Below, one piece after another: positions 52,756-64,000 of a DNA stretch of 64,000 nucleotides. Source of the DNA: Luteimonas terricola. Its GTDB lineage: Bacteria; Pseudomonadota; Gammaproteobacteria; Xanthomonadales; Xanthomonadaceae. Each line of letters opens with the position of its first letter. Positions within the stretch are counted from its first letter, which is position 1. The stretch spans positions 248,001 through 312,000 of the forward strand of contig NZ_SJRX01000001.1 of the NCBI RefSeq assembly GCF_004352845.1. Reading direction: 5' to 3'. The notes below the pieces were generated by a model. That model searched no databases, was not told the DNA's origin, and saw nothing but the letters and a program-made list of their open reading frames with translations. Both the position numbers and the translations under genes were made by a program.

Positions 52756-55221
52756 TCAGCGGCCGACGTCGAAGGCCAGGCTGGCCCAGGCACCGCCCTC
52801 CGCCAGGGCGGTGAGCTGCTGGCGCCCGGGCTCGCCGAATTCGCGCCACAGCACCTGGCCGCCCCGGGTCCGCCCGACCAGGCGGCCATTGAGCAGCCAC
52901 TGCACCTCGCCGTCGACGCCCACGGCGCGCAGCGCCAGCCGCGGCGGCCGCGATGAGCCCGGCGCGCGCAGCAGCAGTGCGCCGTCGTTGACGCCCTCGA
53001 TGTGCATGGCCACCGTGTGGCCGCGTCCGTCGTCGACGCAATCGGACGCCAGCGGCGGCAGGCGCGATGCACGGCGTTCGGCAGCCCCCAGCCAGGGCGA
53101 AGCCAACGCGGGCCAGCGCGCGATGCTGCGCACACGTCGCTGGTGCGGCCGCGCACAGTCGGCCGTGAGCCGTTGGCCGGTCACGGCATCCACGTCGATC
53201 CGCTCCAGCCCCGCCACCCAGCTGCGGATGTCGCGCTCGGGCAGCGTCGGCGGCACCGCGCCGTCCAGCACCCAGGCCTGCATCCGCCGCTGGCAGGTCT
53301 CCGCGGGCTGCGCGTCGGCCGCCGTTCCCAGAGGCCAGCACACGTCGGCTTCGGACACGCTCGCCGGCGGCGGCAGGCGCGCGCCGTCGCCCGGACGCTG
53401 CGGCAGGCTGTCCACGACTTCGAACAGCAGCGGCAGCGCGGTGACCGCGCCGTACTGGCCGGGCAGCGGCGTGCCGTCGGGGCGTCCCACCCAGACGCCC
53501 ACCGTGTAGCGCCGGGTGGCGCCCAGCGCCCAGGCGTCACGGAATCCGTAGCTGGTGCCGGTCTTCCAGGCCACCCGCGGGCGGCGACCGGTATCGAACG
53601 TGCCGATGCGCTCGCCGGGACGCGGATTGGCGGCGAGGATCTCCTGCACGATCCAGGCCGCACCCGGCGACAGCAGGCGCCGCTCCAGCAGCGCATCGTC
53701 GGCCGCGTAGCGCACGCGCCCGGCAATGCCGCCGCGCACCAGGGCGGCATGCGCGCCGACCAGGTCCTCCAGGCGCGCGCCCGTTCCGCCCAGGATCAGG
53801 GTGAGGTTCGGTTTGGCACCGCGGGGAAAGCGCAGGCCGATGCCGGCATGATCCAGGCGCGCCGCGAAACGGGCCGGGCCGACGCGATCCAGCAGGTCCA
53901 CCGCCGGCACGTTGAGCGACAGGCGCAGCGCATCGGCCACGGACACCGGGCCGTTGAAGGCCGCGTCGAAATTGCCCGGGCGGTAGCCGTCGAAGGACTG
54001 CGGCGCATCGACCAGCAGGCTCTGCGAATGTACCAGGCCATCGTCCAGCGCCATGCCGTAGAGGAAGGGCTTCAGGGTCGATCCGGGCGAACGCCATGCC
54101 CGCACCATGTCGACGTGGCCCAGGCGCGCGGCGTCGCCGAAGGCCGCGGTACCGAGATAGGCGCGCGCCTCCATGGTGTCGTTGTCGACCACCAGCACTG
54201 CCGCCGAGGTGCGCTCGGGCAGGCGGCCGACATAGGCGCCGAGGCGCTCTTCGAGCGTGCGCTGCAGGGCGGCGTCGATGGTCGATTCGATGCGCTCGGC
54301 GCCGGGCCGCTGCGAGCGCAGGCGCTGCGCCAGCAGCGCAGCCGACAGTGGCGGCTTCAGCGTGCGCGAGACGACCGCTTCCACCCGTGCGTCAGCCACC
54401 TCGGCACGGCTCCAGCGGCCCTGGTCGAGCATGCGTTGCAGCACCTTGTCGCGCGCCCGTCGCGCGGCTTCGGGCGCGCGGTCGGGGCGCAGCCGCGTCG
54501 GCGCCTGCGGCAGCACCGCCAGCAGCGCGGCCTCGGCGTGCGACAGCCGCGCCGCCGGCTTGCCGAGATAGGCCCAGCTGGCCGCTTCCACGCCTTCGAT
54601 GGTGCCGCCGAAGGGCGCGCGCTCGAGGTACAGGCTGAGGATGTCGTCCTTGGACAGGTGCGCCTCGAGCTGCAGCGCGCGCAGCATCTGCCGCAGCTTG
54701 CCGGGCAGCGTGCGCGGGTGCGGTTCGAGGATGCGCGCCACCTGCATGGTCAGCGTCGAGCCGCCGGACACGATCCGACCGCTGCGTGCGGCCTGCCACG
54801 CGGCGCGCAGCAGCGTCACTGGGTTCACCCCCGGATGGCGGCGGAACCAGCGGTCCTCGTAGGCCAGCAGCGCTTCGACGTACAGCGGCGAGACGGTGGC
54901 TTCGGACGCGGGATGGCGCCACACGCCTTCGGCGTCGGCGAAGGCGCGCAGCGGCGTGCCGTCACGCGCGGTGACCAGGGTCGCGTGGTCCCGCGCTTCG
55001 GGCAGCGCTGGGGGGAAGGCGAAGTCGAGGATGAGCAGCGACAGCAGCAGCGCGACCGTGCCCCAGCGCAGTGCGGCCGGCAGGCGTGTGCGCCAGTTCG
55101 GGCGCGCTGCATGCGGCGTTCCCGCGGGGCTGCCCCCTTCCGCCCTTCGGGCACCGTCCCCCGCAGGCGGGGGAAGGGGGACGCGGCCGGGGGGCTTCCT
55201 GCCGGCTACCCCCGACCCCAC
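52756..55221 (-). CDS. pbpC: penicillin-binding protein 1C
   Basis: An 821-residue class A PBP. After a cytoplasmic tail and a membrane anchor (WGTVALLLSLLILDFAF, about 53-69) comes the glycosyltransferase domain (EDRWFRRHPGVNP, GGSTLTMQVARIL). The transpeptidase has SPGSTLKPF (SxxK, about residue 380), SLN and KTGT near 552. A C-terminal BiPBP_C domain follows. Start codon: GTG at 55221, the only start that keeps the anchor. Residues about 14-31 are encoded by a copy of the C/G-rich hairpin repeat. It lies 16 bp after the alpha-2-macroglobulin gene, the usual partnership. Confidence 0.92.
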   Translation of the reverse strand: MGSGVAGRKPPGRVPLPPPAGDGARRAEGGSPAGTPHAARPNWRTRLPAALRWGTVALLLSLLILDFAFPPALPEARDHATLVTARDGTPLRAFADAEGVWRHPASEATVSPLYVEALLAYEDRWFRRHPGVNPVTLLRAAWQAARSGRIVSGGSTLTMQVARILEPHPRTLPGKLRQMLRALQLEAHLSKDDILSLYLERAPFGGTIEGVEAASWAYLGKPAARLSHAEAALLAVLPQAPTRLRPDRAPEAARRARDKVLQRMLDQGRWSRAEVADARVEAVVSRTLKPPLSAALLAQRLRSQRPGAERIESTIDAALQRTLEERLGAYVGRLPERTSAAVLVVDNDTMEARAYLGTAAFGDAARLGHVDMVRAWRSPGSTLKPFLYGMALDDGLVHSQSLLVDAPQSFDGYRPGNFDAAFNGPVSVADALRLSLNVPAVDLLDRVGPARFAARLDHAGIGLRFPRGAKPNLTLILGGTGARLEDLVGAHAALVRGGIAGRVRYAADDALLERRLLSPGAAWIVQEILAANPRPGERIGTFDTGRRPRVAWKTGTSYGFRDAWALGATRRYTVGVWVGRPDGTPLPGQYGAVTALPLLFEVVDSLPQRPGDGARLPPPASVSEADVCWPLGTAADAQPAETCQRRMQAWVLDGAVPPTLPERDIRSWVAGLERIDVDAVTGQRLTADCARPHQRRVRSIARWPALASPWLGAAERRASRLPPLASDCVDDGRGHTVAMHIEGVNDGALLLRAPGSSRPPRLALRAVGVDGEVQWLLNGRLVGRTRGGQVLWREFGEPGRQQLTALAEGGAWASLAFDVGR
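55131..55180. repeat. double C/G-rich hairpin repeat, copy 3, inside the pbpC 5' end
   Basis: It starts TGCCCCCTTCCGCCC and ends GCGGGGGAAGGGGG, matching 47470-47520 in order and spacing. Inner pairs are GCCC/GGGC around TTCG, and CCCCCGC (55158-55164) / GCGGGGG (55167-55173). The element is translated as the Pro/Gly/Ala-rich cytoplasmic tail of PBP1C if the GTG at 55221 is used. Confidence 0.7.
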
Positions 55222-55237
55222 GGCACGCGGCCCCGGC

Positions 55238-58200
55238 TCACGGCTGCACCACCGTCATCCGCGCCGGCTGCGCACGGCCGACGCCGCGCAGCTCGGGCCG
55301 GTACATGTCTTCCACCAGCGGCGGCGGCACGGTGTATTCGCCGGGCGTGACCGCTCGCACCAGGTAGAACACGTCGGCGGCGCTGCCGGCATCCAAACGC
55401 AGCGCGGCGACGTAGCGGTCGTCGCGGAACTCTTCGTGCAGCAGGTCGGCGGCTTGCCCGCGCTCGGTGAGGCGGATCCCGCCAACGACCACGTCGGCCC
55501 AGGCCGATGCGTCACCAAGGTTCATGTTCTCGACCTCGAGTCCTGCCGGCAGCAGGTCGGTCAGCAGCGCGTCGGGCATGTCGCGGTCGGCGGTCACGGT
55601 GACGCGCACCACCAGGGCCTCGCCTTCGCGCAGCGCCCTGGGTTCCCAGGGCTTGCCGTCGGTGGTGTACCAGCGGCGCTCGACCCGCAGCACGCTGTCG
55701 TCGGGCGCAGGCGCGGTGCGCGGGATGCCCGCCACGTCGATGCTCGCGTACAGCGGCGGCTCGCCCTGCGGTGTCAGTCGGACGCCGGCTGCGAGGGCCT
55801 CGTATCCGTAGCCGCGCGAGAAGCGCCGCATCGGCTCCAGGGCCTCTTCCACGCCGCCTTCGACCAGCGTGCCGCTGAAGCTGCGTCCCGGCGTACCCGC
55901 CAGCGCGCGGCCCAGCCGCGCCAGCGCCGACTGCTCCTGGGTGCTGAGATGGAACCAGCGCGCCTTGCGACGGGCGTCGAGCTCGAGGCCGAGCGTGCGC
56001 AGCCCGGTCGTGCGCTGCGGCGTGGCCAGGCCGTGTTGCTGCAGCAGGGCCTGCATCAACGCGGCGTCGCGCAGCGGCGTGCCGTAATCGCCCAGCCAGC
56101 CGGGGCGGTCTCCGCTCCACGCGAAGGCTTCGTCCAGGGCCTTGTTTCCGCGGGTCGCATCGCCCTGCAGTGACAGCGCGAGGCCGAGGTGGGCCAGCGG
56201 CATGGCGCTGCGCGCGGACTTGCGTTCGCTGTCGTACAGCGCGCGCAGCGTGCCCAGCGGCGCGCGGTTGAGGCGCGCCAGCACGTAGCCTGCGTGCGCC
56301 TTGTAGGCCAGGCGCAGATGGTTGCGGTTGTCACGGCCGTAGAACTGCTCGCCGTCCGACAGCAGGTCTTCGGACATGCGCGACAGCGCCTTCTGCAGCA
56401 TGGCGTCGGGCACGTCGAAGCCGCCGTCGCGCGCATCGAGCAGGAACTCGGCGATATAGGGCGTCAGCATCGGCTCGGTGCGGCCGCTGCCACCCCACAT
56501 GGCGAAGTGGCCGGAGTTCGACTGCAGCGCGGCCAGCCGTCCCAGCGCGCTTTCCATGCGTCGCAGGCGGTCGTCGCCGGGCAGCGGCGACATGCCATAG
56601 GCCTCGGCGGTGGGCGCGTCGAGCATCAGCGCCGCATAGCCCTTGCTCGCGGTCTGCTCGGCGCAGCCATAGGGATAGCGCAGCGCGCCCTCGAGGGCGG
56701 CGGCGAAGGCGATCGGCGGCGTCGCACCCAGGCCCAGGCGCGCGTTCACCGAAGACGGCAGCATGCCTTCGGCCAGCGCGGCGTCGAGCATCACCGGCGC
56801 CAGTGGATCCAGCACCAGGCTGCGCGAACGCGGCACCTGCGGCCACGGCGCGCGCACCGGCAGGTCGTGGCTGCGGTCGACCGCGACCCCGGGGCCGTCC
56901 ACGCGCAGCCGGACCTTGGCGACATCGTGTCCTTCGAGCGCGCGCAGCGGGAAGGACAGGGTCGAACGGCCGTCGACGGCGAGCTTCACGTCGCGCACGC
57001 CCTCCTCCACCCGCAGCGGCCCGACGCCCTCCACGCGCACGCGGAAATCGCCGGCCTTGCCGGTGAAGTTGCTGAGGTCCAGCGTCACCGTGGCGCGGTC
57101 GCCGGGCGCCATGACCCGCGGCATGCTGGCCTCGGCCACCAGCGGCGCGCGCACCAGCACTTCGGTGTCGCGGTTGCCGTAGCGCGCGTCGCTGAAGACC
57201 AGCGCGGACACCCGGAGCGTGCCGTTGAAGTCGGGCAGCGGGAACGCGACGGTGGCGTTGCCCTTGCCGTCGAGCTTCACCGGGCCGGAGAACAGATCGA
57301 CCGTCTGCACCCGCGCGGTAGGCCGCCGCGCCTGCGGCAGCGCTTCGATGCCCGCATCGCCGCCGAAGCGCAGTCGCGCGGTGCCACCGTCCAGGCTCTC
57401 GATCACCCGCCCGTAGATGTCGTAGGCGTCCACGCCGAGCCTGCGCTGGGCGAAGAAGTGGCGGTTGGCGTCGGGCACCGGATAGCGGGTGATGTTGAGG
57501 ATGCCGATGTCGACCGCGGACACGGTCGCGTGCGCGGTCGTACCCGCCAGCTCCGGCACCGCCAGGGTCACGCGCAGGGTCTCGCCGGGCTTCGCCTGCT
57601 TCGGCAGCGACAGTCCGACCGCGACGCGCCGGTCGCCGCGCGCCATCGGCACATGGGCCACGCCCACCGCGCGCGCCGGGGTCACCTTGCTGGTGGCACT
57701 GCCGCCCCGGAATACCAGCGCGGTGACGTAGACATCGTGCCGCTCCCAGTCCCCGGTCACCGGGATGCGGTACGTGCTGCCGGCCCTGGCGTCGATCGCC
57801 TGCACATAGAGCAGCTTGTCGCTTTCCACCAGCAGCAGGCCCTTGCCTGCATGCGGCGGCGTGACCGTGACCTCGAGGGTGTCGCCGGCGCGGTAGCCGG
57901 TGCGGTCCAGCGCCAGCTTGACCTTGTCGGGACGCGCGTCGAGCCCGCGGTTGTCGTCGTTCCAGCTCCAGCCTGCGTTGAAGGGATAGCGCGTGACCAG
58001 CCCGGTTTCCGGATCGCGGATCTCGACCCGGTACCCGCCCCACTCGACCGGGAAGTCCACGCGCAGGGCGGAGGATCCGGCATCCACGGTGCGGGTTTCC
58101 ACCACCTCGAAGTGGCTGGTGTGGTTGTAGTTCCAGCCGCTGTCCTCGTCGAAGTTCCAGTGGTAGTCGCGGCGCTCGCGCACCAGCTTGAGTTCGAGGC

Positions 58201-60169
58201 CCGCCAACGGTCGCGGCCTGCCCTCCGCGTCCACGCGGAGGATCTCGAAGCCGGCATTGGCATTGGCGTCGCTGCCGTCCTTGTCGTCGAACAGGGGGCG
58301 CACGCCGACCAGCGCCTCCGCGGGCCAGAGCACGCGCTGCAGGCTGCGGTTGACGGTGCGGCCGCCGGTCTCGTACAGGCTGCCCGCAAGCACCACCGAC
58401 ACCGGCGTATCGCCGCGCACCTCGGCGGGCAGCGGCAGTTCCTGCGCCAGCTTGCCGGCATCGTCGAGCGTCGCATCGATCACGTCGCTGGCCTCGCGCG
58501 GCAGCGACACCGTCGGATCACCGAAGAACCAGCCGGGCAGCGACTCCAGCGGGTGCTGCTCCACCGCGACCGCCATCCGCCCCGTGAACCGGTTCCCCGC
58601 CGCCGGCGCGCCGTACAGGTAGGCACCCGTGACGTCCACGCGCAGCGGATCGCCCTTCGCAAGACGCGCCTGGGCGCTGTCGAGTTCGAGCTTCATGCGC
58701 TCGGGCAGGAATTCCTCGATCCGCAGCGCCATGCCCTGCACCGCCTCCTTGCTGGCGGGATCGGTGCGGAACTCGACCTGCCAGCGCCCCGTGGGCGCCT
58801 CGACCGGGACCTCCTTTTCGAAGCGGTAATAGCCCTGCGCGTCGGACTCGAGCCGCGACTCCACGAAGGTCTTGCCGTCGGGCTGCTTCAGGCGCGCGAA
58901 CAGCGGCTGCGCCTTGCCGTCGGCCGCGGCCGGCACCGGCTTGCCGTCGGCGTCGCGCAGCAGGGCCGAGACGCGCACGGTCTCGCCCGGGCGGTAGAGG
59001 TCGCGCCCGGACCACGCGAAGACCTCGAACCAGGCCTGCCTGCGGCCGGCGACCGCGAACTCGGAAAGATCCAGCGCAGGCTGGTTGAACGGCAGCAGCG
59101 AGACGTCGCTGCCGCGCGTGGCCACCAGCACCTGCGCGGCGTCGAGCCTGTGGTCGAGCACGGCGTTGCCATTGCCGTCGGTCTCCGCCTTGAACACGGT
59201 GCCGCCGTCCTTGCCCAGCACGCGCAGCTCGACGCCACCCAGCGCGTCGCCAGCCTGCAGCGATGCGGTATGCACGAACAGCTGCTCGGCGTAGGCGCGC
59301 ACGTGCAGGCCGATGTCGCTGACGGTGAAGAAGGCGGTGTCGTACATGCCCTCGAAGCTGCCGGCGCGCTTCATGGTGGCGAAATACAGGCCCGGCTGCT
59401 GCAGCTCGGCGATGTCCTGCAGCGGCAGGTAGGTCACCGCGCGCTCGTTCCGCTCGCCGCCGAGCACGAAGCGGTTGACGTAGACCGGCTCGGCCATGCG
59501 CGCAAGCGTCGGCCGGCCGCGGTAGCGGTTGTCCAGGTCCCAGCTGCTGCGACGCCCGCCGCGCTGGTATTCGGAATAGAAGCGCGACAGCTCCGAGTCG
59601 CGCACGCGCAGGAACTCGACGTCGACCTCCTCGACGTTTACCGACACCACCGGCAGCCCGCGCGACTCGCGGGCCGGCAGCACGCTGCCCTGCGAGGCGA
59701 AGCCGGCGGCGGGCTCCAGCTCACCGGTATAGACGGTCTGCTCGATATCGCGGCCCAGGGTGCTGCCGTCGGCGGCGGTGAGCGCGGCGGAGATGCGCAG
59801 AGTGTATTCGCGGTCGGCCTGGGCGAAGGGGAAGCGCAGCACGCGGCCGTCGTCGTCCAGGCTCCAGCTGCTGTCGGCGGCCACCGGCTCGGCAAAGGTC
59901 AGGAGTGCGTCGAAGTCCTGGGTGCCGACCAGCGGCTGCGAGAACTCGACGGCCAGCGCCAGCGATCCCTGCTCCTGGTCGGGCCAGGCGCGCACCAGGC
60001 CGAATCCATCGACCTCCGTACGCTCGGCGACGATCGCCTCGCCGGTGGGTGCGGGCAGCTGCCCGCCCTCATTGCGCTTGCAACCCACTGCCAGCAGCGC
60101 CAGCACCAGCATGGCTGCGGCACAAAGCCGCAGGCCGACCGAACGTCCGACTCCATTCATCGCCCGCAT
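55238..60169 (-). CDS. bacterial alpha-2-macroglobulin lipoprotein (YfhM type)
   Basis: A 1643-residue periplasmic protease-trapping lipoprotein. The lipobox LLAVGC lies near residue 31. I chose the ATG at 60169 with GGGAGG before it; the ATG at 60160 is possible. MG domains with repeated beta-sandwich segments fill the first ~1000 residues (RPGETVRVSALLRDADGKPV, DLYRPGE-type motif). The reactive thioester motif CAEQ is present (YPYGCAEQTASKGY, near 1170), followed by the alpha-helical thioester domain (GRLAALQSNSGHFAMWGGSG) and the receptor-like C-terminal domain. With pbpC it forms a pair thought to protect and repair a breached cell wall. Confidence 0.94.
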   Translation of the reverse strand: MRAMNGVGRSVGLRLCAAAMLVLALLAVGCKRNEGGQLPAPTGEAIVAERTEVDGFGLVRAWPDQEQGSLALAVEFSQPLVGTQDFDALLTFAEPVAADSSWSLDDDGRVLRFPFAQADREYTLRISAALTAADGSTLGRDIEQTVYTGELEPAAGFASQGSVLPARESRGLPVVSVNVEEVDVEFLRVRDSELSRFYSEYQRGGRRSSWDLDNRYRGRPTLARMAEPVYVNRFVLGGERNERAVTYLPLQDIAELQQPGLYFATMKRAGSFEGMYDTAFFTVSDIGLHVRAYAEQLFVHTASLQAGDALGGVELRVLGKDGGTVFKAETDGNGNAVLDHRLDAAQVLVATRGSDVSLLPFNQPALDLSEFAVAGRRQAWFEVFAWSGRDLYRPGETVRVSALLRDADGKPVPAAADGKAQPLFARLKQPDGKTFVESRLESDAQGYYRFEKEVPVEAPTGRWQVEFRTDPASKEAVQGMALRIEEFLPERMKLELDSAQARLAKGDPLRVDVTGAYLYGAPAAGNRFTGRMAVAVEQHPLESLPGWFFGDPTVSLPREASDVIDATLDDAGKLAQELPLPAEVRGDTPVSVVLAGSLYETGGRTVNRSLQRVLWPAEALVGVRPLFDDKDGSDANANAGFEILRVDAEGRPRPLAGLELKLVRERRDYHWNFDEDSGWNYNHTSHFEVVETRTVDAGSSALRVDFPVEWGGYRVEIRDPETGLVTRYPFNAGWSWNDDNRGLDARPDKVKLALDRTGYRAGDTLEVTVTPPHAGKGLLLVESDKLLYVQAIDARAGSTYRIPVTGDWERHDVYVTALVFRGGSATSKVTPARAVGVAHVPMARGDRRVAVGLSLPKQAKPGETLRVTLAVPELAGTTAHATVSAVDIGILNITRYPVPDANRHFFAQRRLGVDAYDIYGRVIESLDGGTARLRFGGDAGIEALPQARRPTARVQTVDLFSGPVKLDGKGNATVAFPLPDFNGTLRVSALVFSDARYGNRDTEVLVRAPLVAEASMPRVMAPGDRATVTLDLSNFTGKAGDFRVRVEGVGPLRVEEGVRDVKLAVDGRSTLSFPLRALEGHDVAKVRLRVDGPGVAVDRSHDLPVRAPWPQVPRSRSLVLDPLAPVMLDAALAEGMLPSSVNARLGLGATPPIAFAAALEGALRYPYGCAEQTASKGYAALMLDAPTAEAYGMSPLPGDDRLRRMESALGRLAALQSNSGHFAMWGGSGRTEPMLTPYIAEFLLDARDGGFDVPDAMLQKALSRMSEDLLSDGEQFYGRDNRNHLRLAYKAHAGYVLARLNRAPLGTLRALYDSERKSARSAMPLAHLGLALSLQGDATRGNKALDEAFAWSGDRPGWLGDYGTPLRDAALMQALLQQHGLATPQRTTGLRTLGLELDARRKARWFHLSTQEQSALARLGRALAGTPGRSFSGTLVEGGVEEALEPMRRFSRGYGYEALAAGVRLTPQGEPPLYASIDVAGIPRTAPAPDDSVLRVERRWYTTDGKPWEPRALREGEALVVRVTVTADRDMPDALLTDLLPAGLEVENMNLGDASAWADVVVGGIRLTERGQAADLLHEEFRDDRYVAALRLDAGSAADVFYLVRAVTPGEYTVPPPLVEDMYRPELRGVGRAQPARMTVVQP

Positions 60170-60272
60170 TCCCGCCCTCCCGAGGTCGCCGGCAGTATAA
60201 GCAGTGCCGGCAGCCCGGATGGCAACGCGCGAAGGCCTCGCGTGGGCTTGGGCTGCGTGGGTCGGGGAAGGC

Positions 60273-60293
60273 GGGCGCCGCGCGCGGGCGCCC
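60273..60293 (-). terminator. terminator-like hairpin after gyrA
   Basis: On the minus strand GGGCGCC pairs with GGCGCCC around a 7-nt G/C loop (60273-60279 with 60287-60293), just after the gyrA stop and followed by GCCTTCCCC. It separates gyrA from the alpha-2-macroglobulin gene. Confidence 0.5.
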
Positions 60294-60301
60294 GGGATCA
60301 A

Positions 60302-63037
<2,736 letters not shown>

Positions 63038-63119
63038 TGCGACCCTTTCGAAGTGATTCGGGAAACCGCCGCGGCGCGGCGCGCTGACAGCCGCGCGCGT
63101 ACTACGGCGGAACCCTAGG

Positions 63120-63125
63120 ATTCTA
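63120..63125 (-). promoter_or_regulatory. gyrA extended -10 box
   Basis: On the minus strand the sequence reads TGATAGAAT, an extended -10 (TGn plus TAGAAT). The -35 region is weak. The leader to the ATG at 63037 would be about 75 nt. Confidence 0.5.
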
Positions 63126-63209
63126 TCACGAATGCGCGCTCTTTTCCCGCCCGATTCCGCTGGAAATCAAGGGTTTGCGCGTTCCGACGGGCGGCGCGAG
63201 CGGCCTCCT

Positions 63210-64000
63210 TCAGGCGCCGCCGAACAGCGAGCGCATCGACGCCGCGTGCGGACGCTCGACGATGCCCTTCTCGGTCACGATCGCGTCGATCAGCTCCGCC
63301 GGCGTCACGTCGAACACCGGGTTCCAGGCCTGCACGCCCTCCGCCACCGTGCGGCTGCCCGCGACGCCCAGCAGCTCACCCGGATCGCGCTCCTCGATCT
63401 CGATCAGGTCGCCCGATGCCATGGCCATGTCGACCGTGGACGACGGCGCGACGACCATGAAGCGCACGCCGTGGTGGCGCGCGGCGATGGCCAGCTGGTA
63501 GGTCCCGATCTTGTTGGCGACGTCGCCGTTGGCGCAGATGCGGTCGGCGCCCACCACCACCCACTGCACCTCGCCGCCCTTCATCAGGTGCGAGGCCGCG
63601 GCATCGGCGATCAGGGTGGCATCGATGCCGTCCTGCTGCAGTTCCCACACCGTCAGCCGCGCGCCCTGGTTCCAGGGGCGGGTCTCGCCGGCGTAGACAC
63701 GCCCCACCCTGCCCTGAGCGACCCCGGCACGGATCACGCCCAGCGCCGTGCCGAAGCCGGCGGTGGCCAGCGAACCGGTATTGCAGTGGGTAAGCACGCC
63801 GCTGCCCTCCTCGATCAGCGAGGCGCCGAGCACGCCCATGGCACGGTTGGCGGCCAGGTCTTCGGTCTCGATCGCGCGCGCCTCGGCTTCGAGCGCGGCG
63901 CGCCAATCGGCACCTTCGCCGGCCTGTGCCAGCGCCAGCGCCGCACGCATGCGCGCCAATGCCCAAGCCAGGTTGACCGCGGTCGGGCGCGCTGCGTTGA
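63210..64000 (-). CDS. mtnA: S-methyl-5-thioribose-1-phosphate isomerase, 5' end beyond the window
   Basis: The C-terminal ~263 residues of MtnA, the aldose-ketose isomerase of the methionine salvage pathway. The frame is open through the window edge: in-frame codons at 63960-64000 read [14 protein letters not shown], a conserved MtnA segment, so the ATG at 63957 is internal. Motifs present are [23 protein letters not shown] (catalytic Cys), [23 protein letters not shown] and the catalytic Asp in [23 protein letters not shown] in part. About 80-90 N-terminal residues are missing. It links thematically with the methionine synthase genes of the window. Confidence 0.95.
   Translation of the reverse strand, partial: NAARPTAVNLAWALARMRAALALAQAGEGADWRAALEAEARAIETEDLAANRAMGVLGASLIEEGSGVLTHCNTGSLATAGFGTALGVIRAGVAQGRVGRVYAGETRPWNQGARLTVWELQQDGIDATLIADAAASHLMKGGEVQWVVVGADRICANGDVANKIGTYQLAIAARHHGVRFMVVAPSSTVDMAMASGDLIEIEERDPGELLGVAGSRTVAEGVQAWNPVFDVTPAELIDAIVTEKGIVERPHAASMRSLFGGA

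Overview
The window is about 64 kb of very GC-rich bacterial chromosome. Gene content and order point to a gammaproteobacterium of the Lysobacteraceae (Xanthomonadaceae; Luteimonas/Lysobacter/Xanthomonas relatives). The supporting signs are a full kynurenine catabolic run, MetH encoded as two genes, a roughly 180 kDa NAD-glutamate dehydrogenase, sucA-sucB-lpdA, pbpC beside an alpha-2-macroglobulin lipoprotein, mtnA beside gyrA, and GyrA with Gln at position 83. The genus is an inference. No rRNA, intact tRNA, transposase, phage gene or CRISPR array is visible.

Layout. (1) 1-10063: tryptophan/kynurenine catabolism. It holds an SDR, endonuclease VIII, a 2-aminomuconic semialdehyde dehydrogenase, a beta-carbonic anhydrase, a RidA-type aminomuconate deaminase, 3-hydroxyanthranilate dioxygenase, ACMS decarboxylase, kynureninase and kynurenine monooxygenase. 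A nucleotidyltransferase/HEPN pair (5128-6157) sits inside the run, next to what looks like the last 28 nt of a tRNA. (2) 10149-17471: exonuclease I, DUF2461, DUF2939, a trimethylamine-monooxygenase-like FMO, a 5'-nucleotidase, an exported alpha/beta hydrolase and NAD kinase. (3) 17557-30180: NAD-GDH, acyl-CoA dehydrogenase, then an ArsR-methyltransferase regulator (SahR-like) leading a two-gene MetH and an MFS permease. (4) 30499-38127: DUF2058, SlyX, UDP-glucose dehydrogenase, two exported FKBP isomerases, then divergently a small exported protein, a YtrA-type GntR regulator, an ABC exporter and a DUF4097 repeat protein. (5) 38144-49670: fumarase C, a structured intergenic region, adenylosuccinate lyase, a RoxA-type ribosomal oxygenase with a partner, the 2-oxoglutarate dehydrogenase complex and a LOG-family protein. 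(6) 49748-64000: an AcuI-type reductase, a CheY-like regulator, CbpA, peroxiredoxin, PBP1C, alpha-2-macroglobulin, GyrA and the 3' part of MtnA.

The unusual content is mostly non-coding. Three nested inverted-repeat elements built on the word GCGGATTTACGCGGAT occupy 7235-7360, 25962-26270 and 30184-30493. In two cases their right end supplies the purine-rich stretch just before a start codon (kynU and the second metH gene). A second family of C/G-rich double hairpins occurs at 17508, 47470 and 55131. A multi-arm palindromic structure lies at 39635-39906. Three genes of the kynurenine region (aldehyde dehydrogenase, nucleotidyltransferase, ACMS decarboxylase) share a spaced promoter whose -10 box ends 6-7 nt before ATG, which suggests leaderless mRNAs. 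The nucleotidyltransferase promoter is also overlain by three alternating TGGGCA half-sites, consistent with autorepression of the inserted module.

All calls come from reading the sequence and translations by eye. Family assignments rest on recalled motifs, not on searches.
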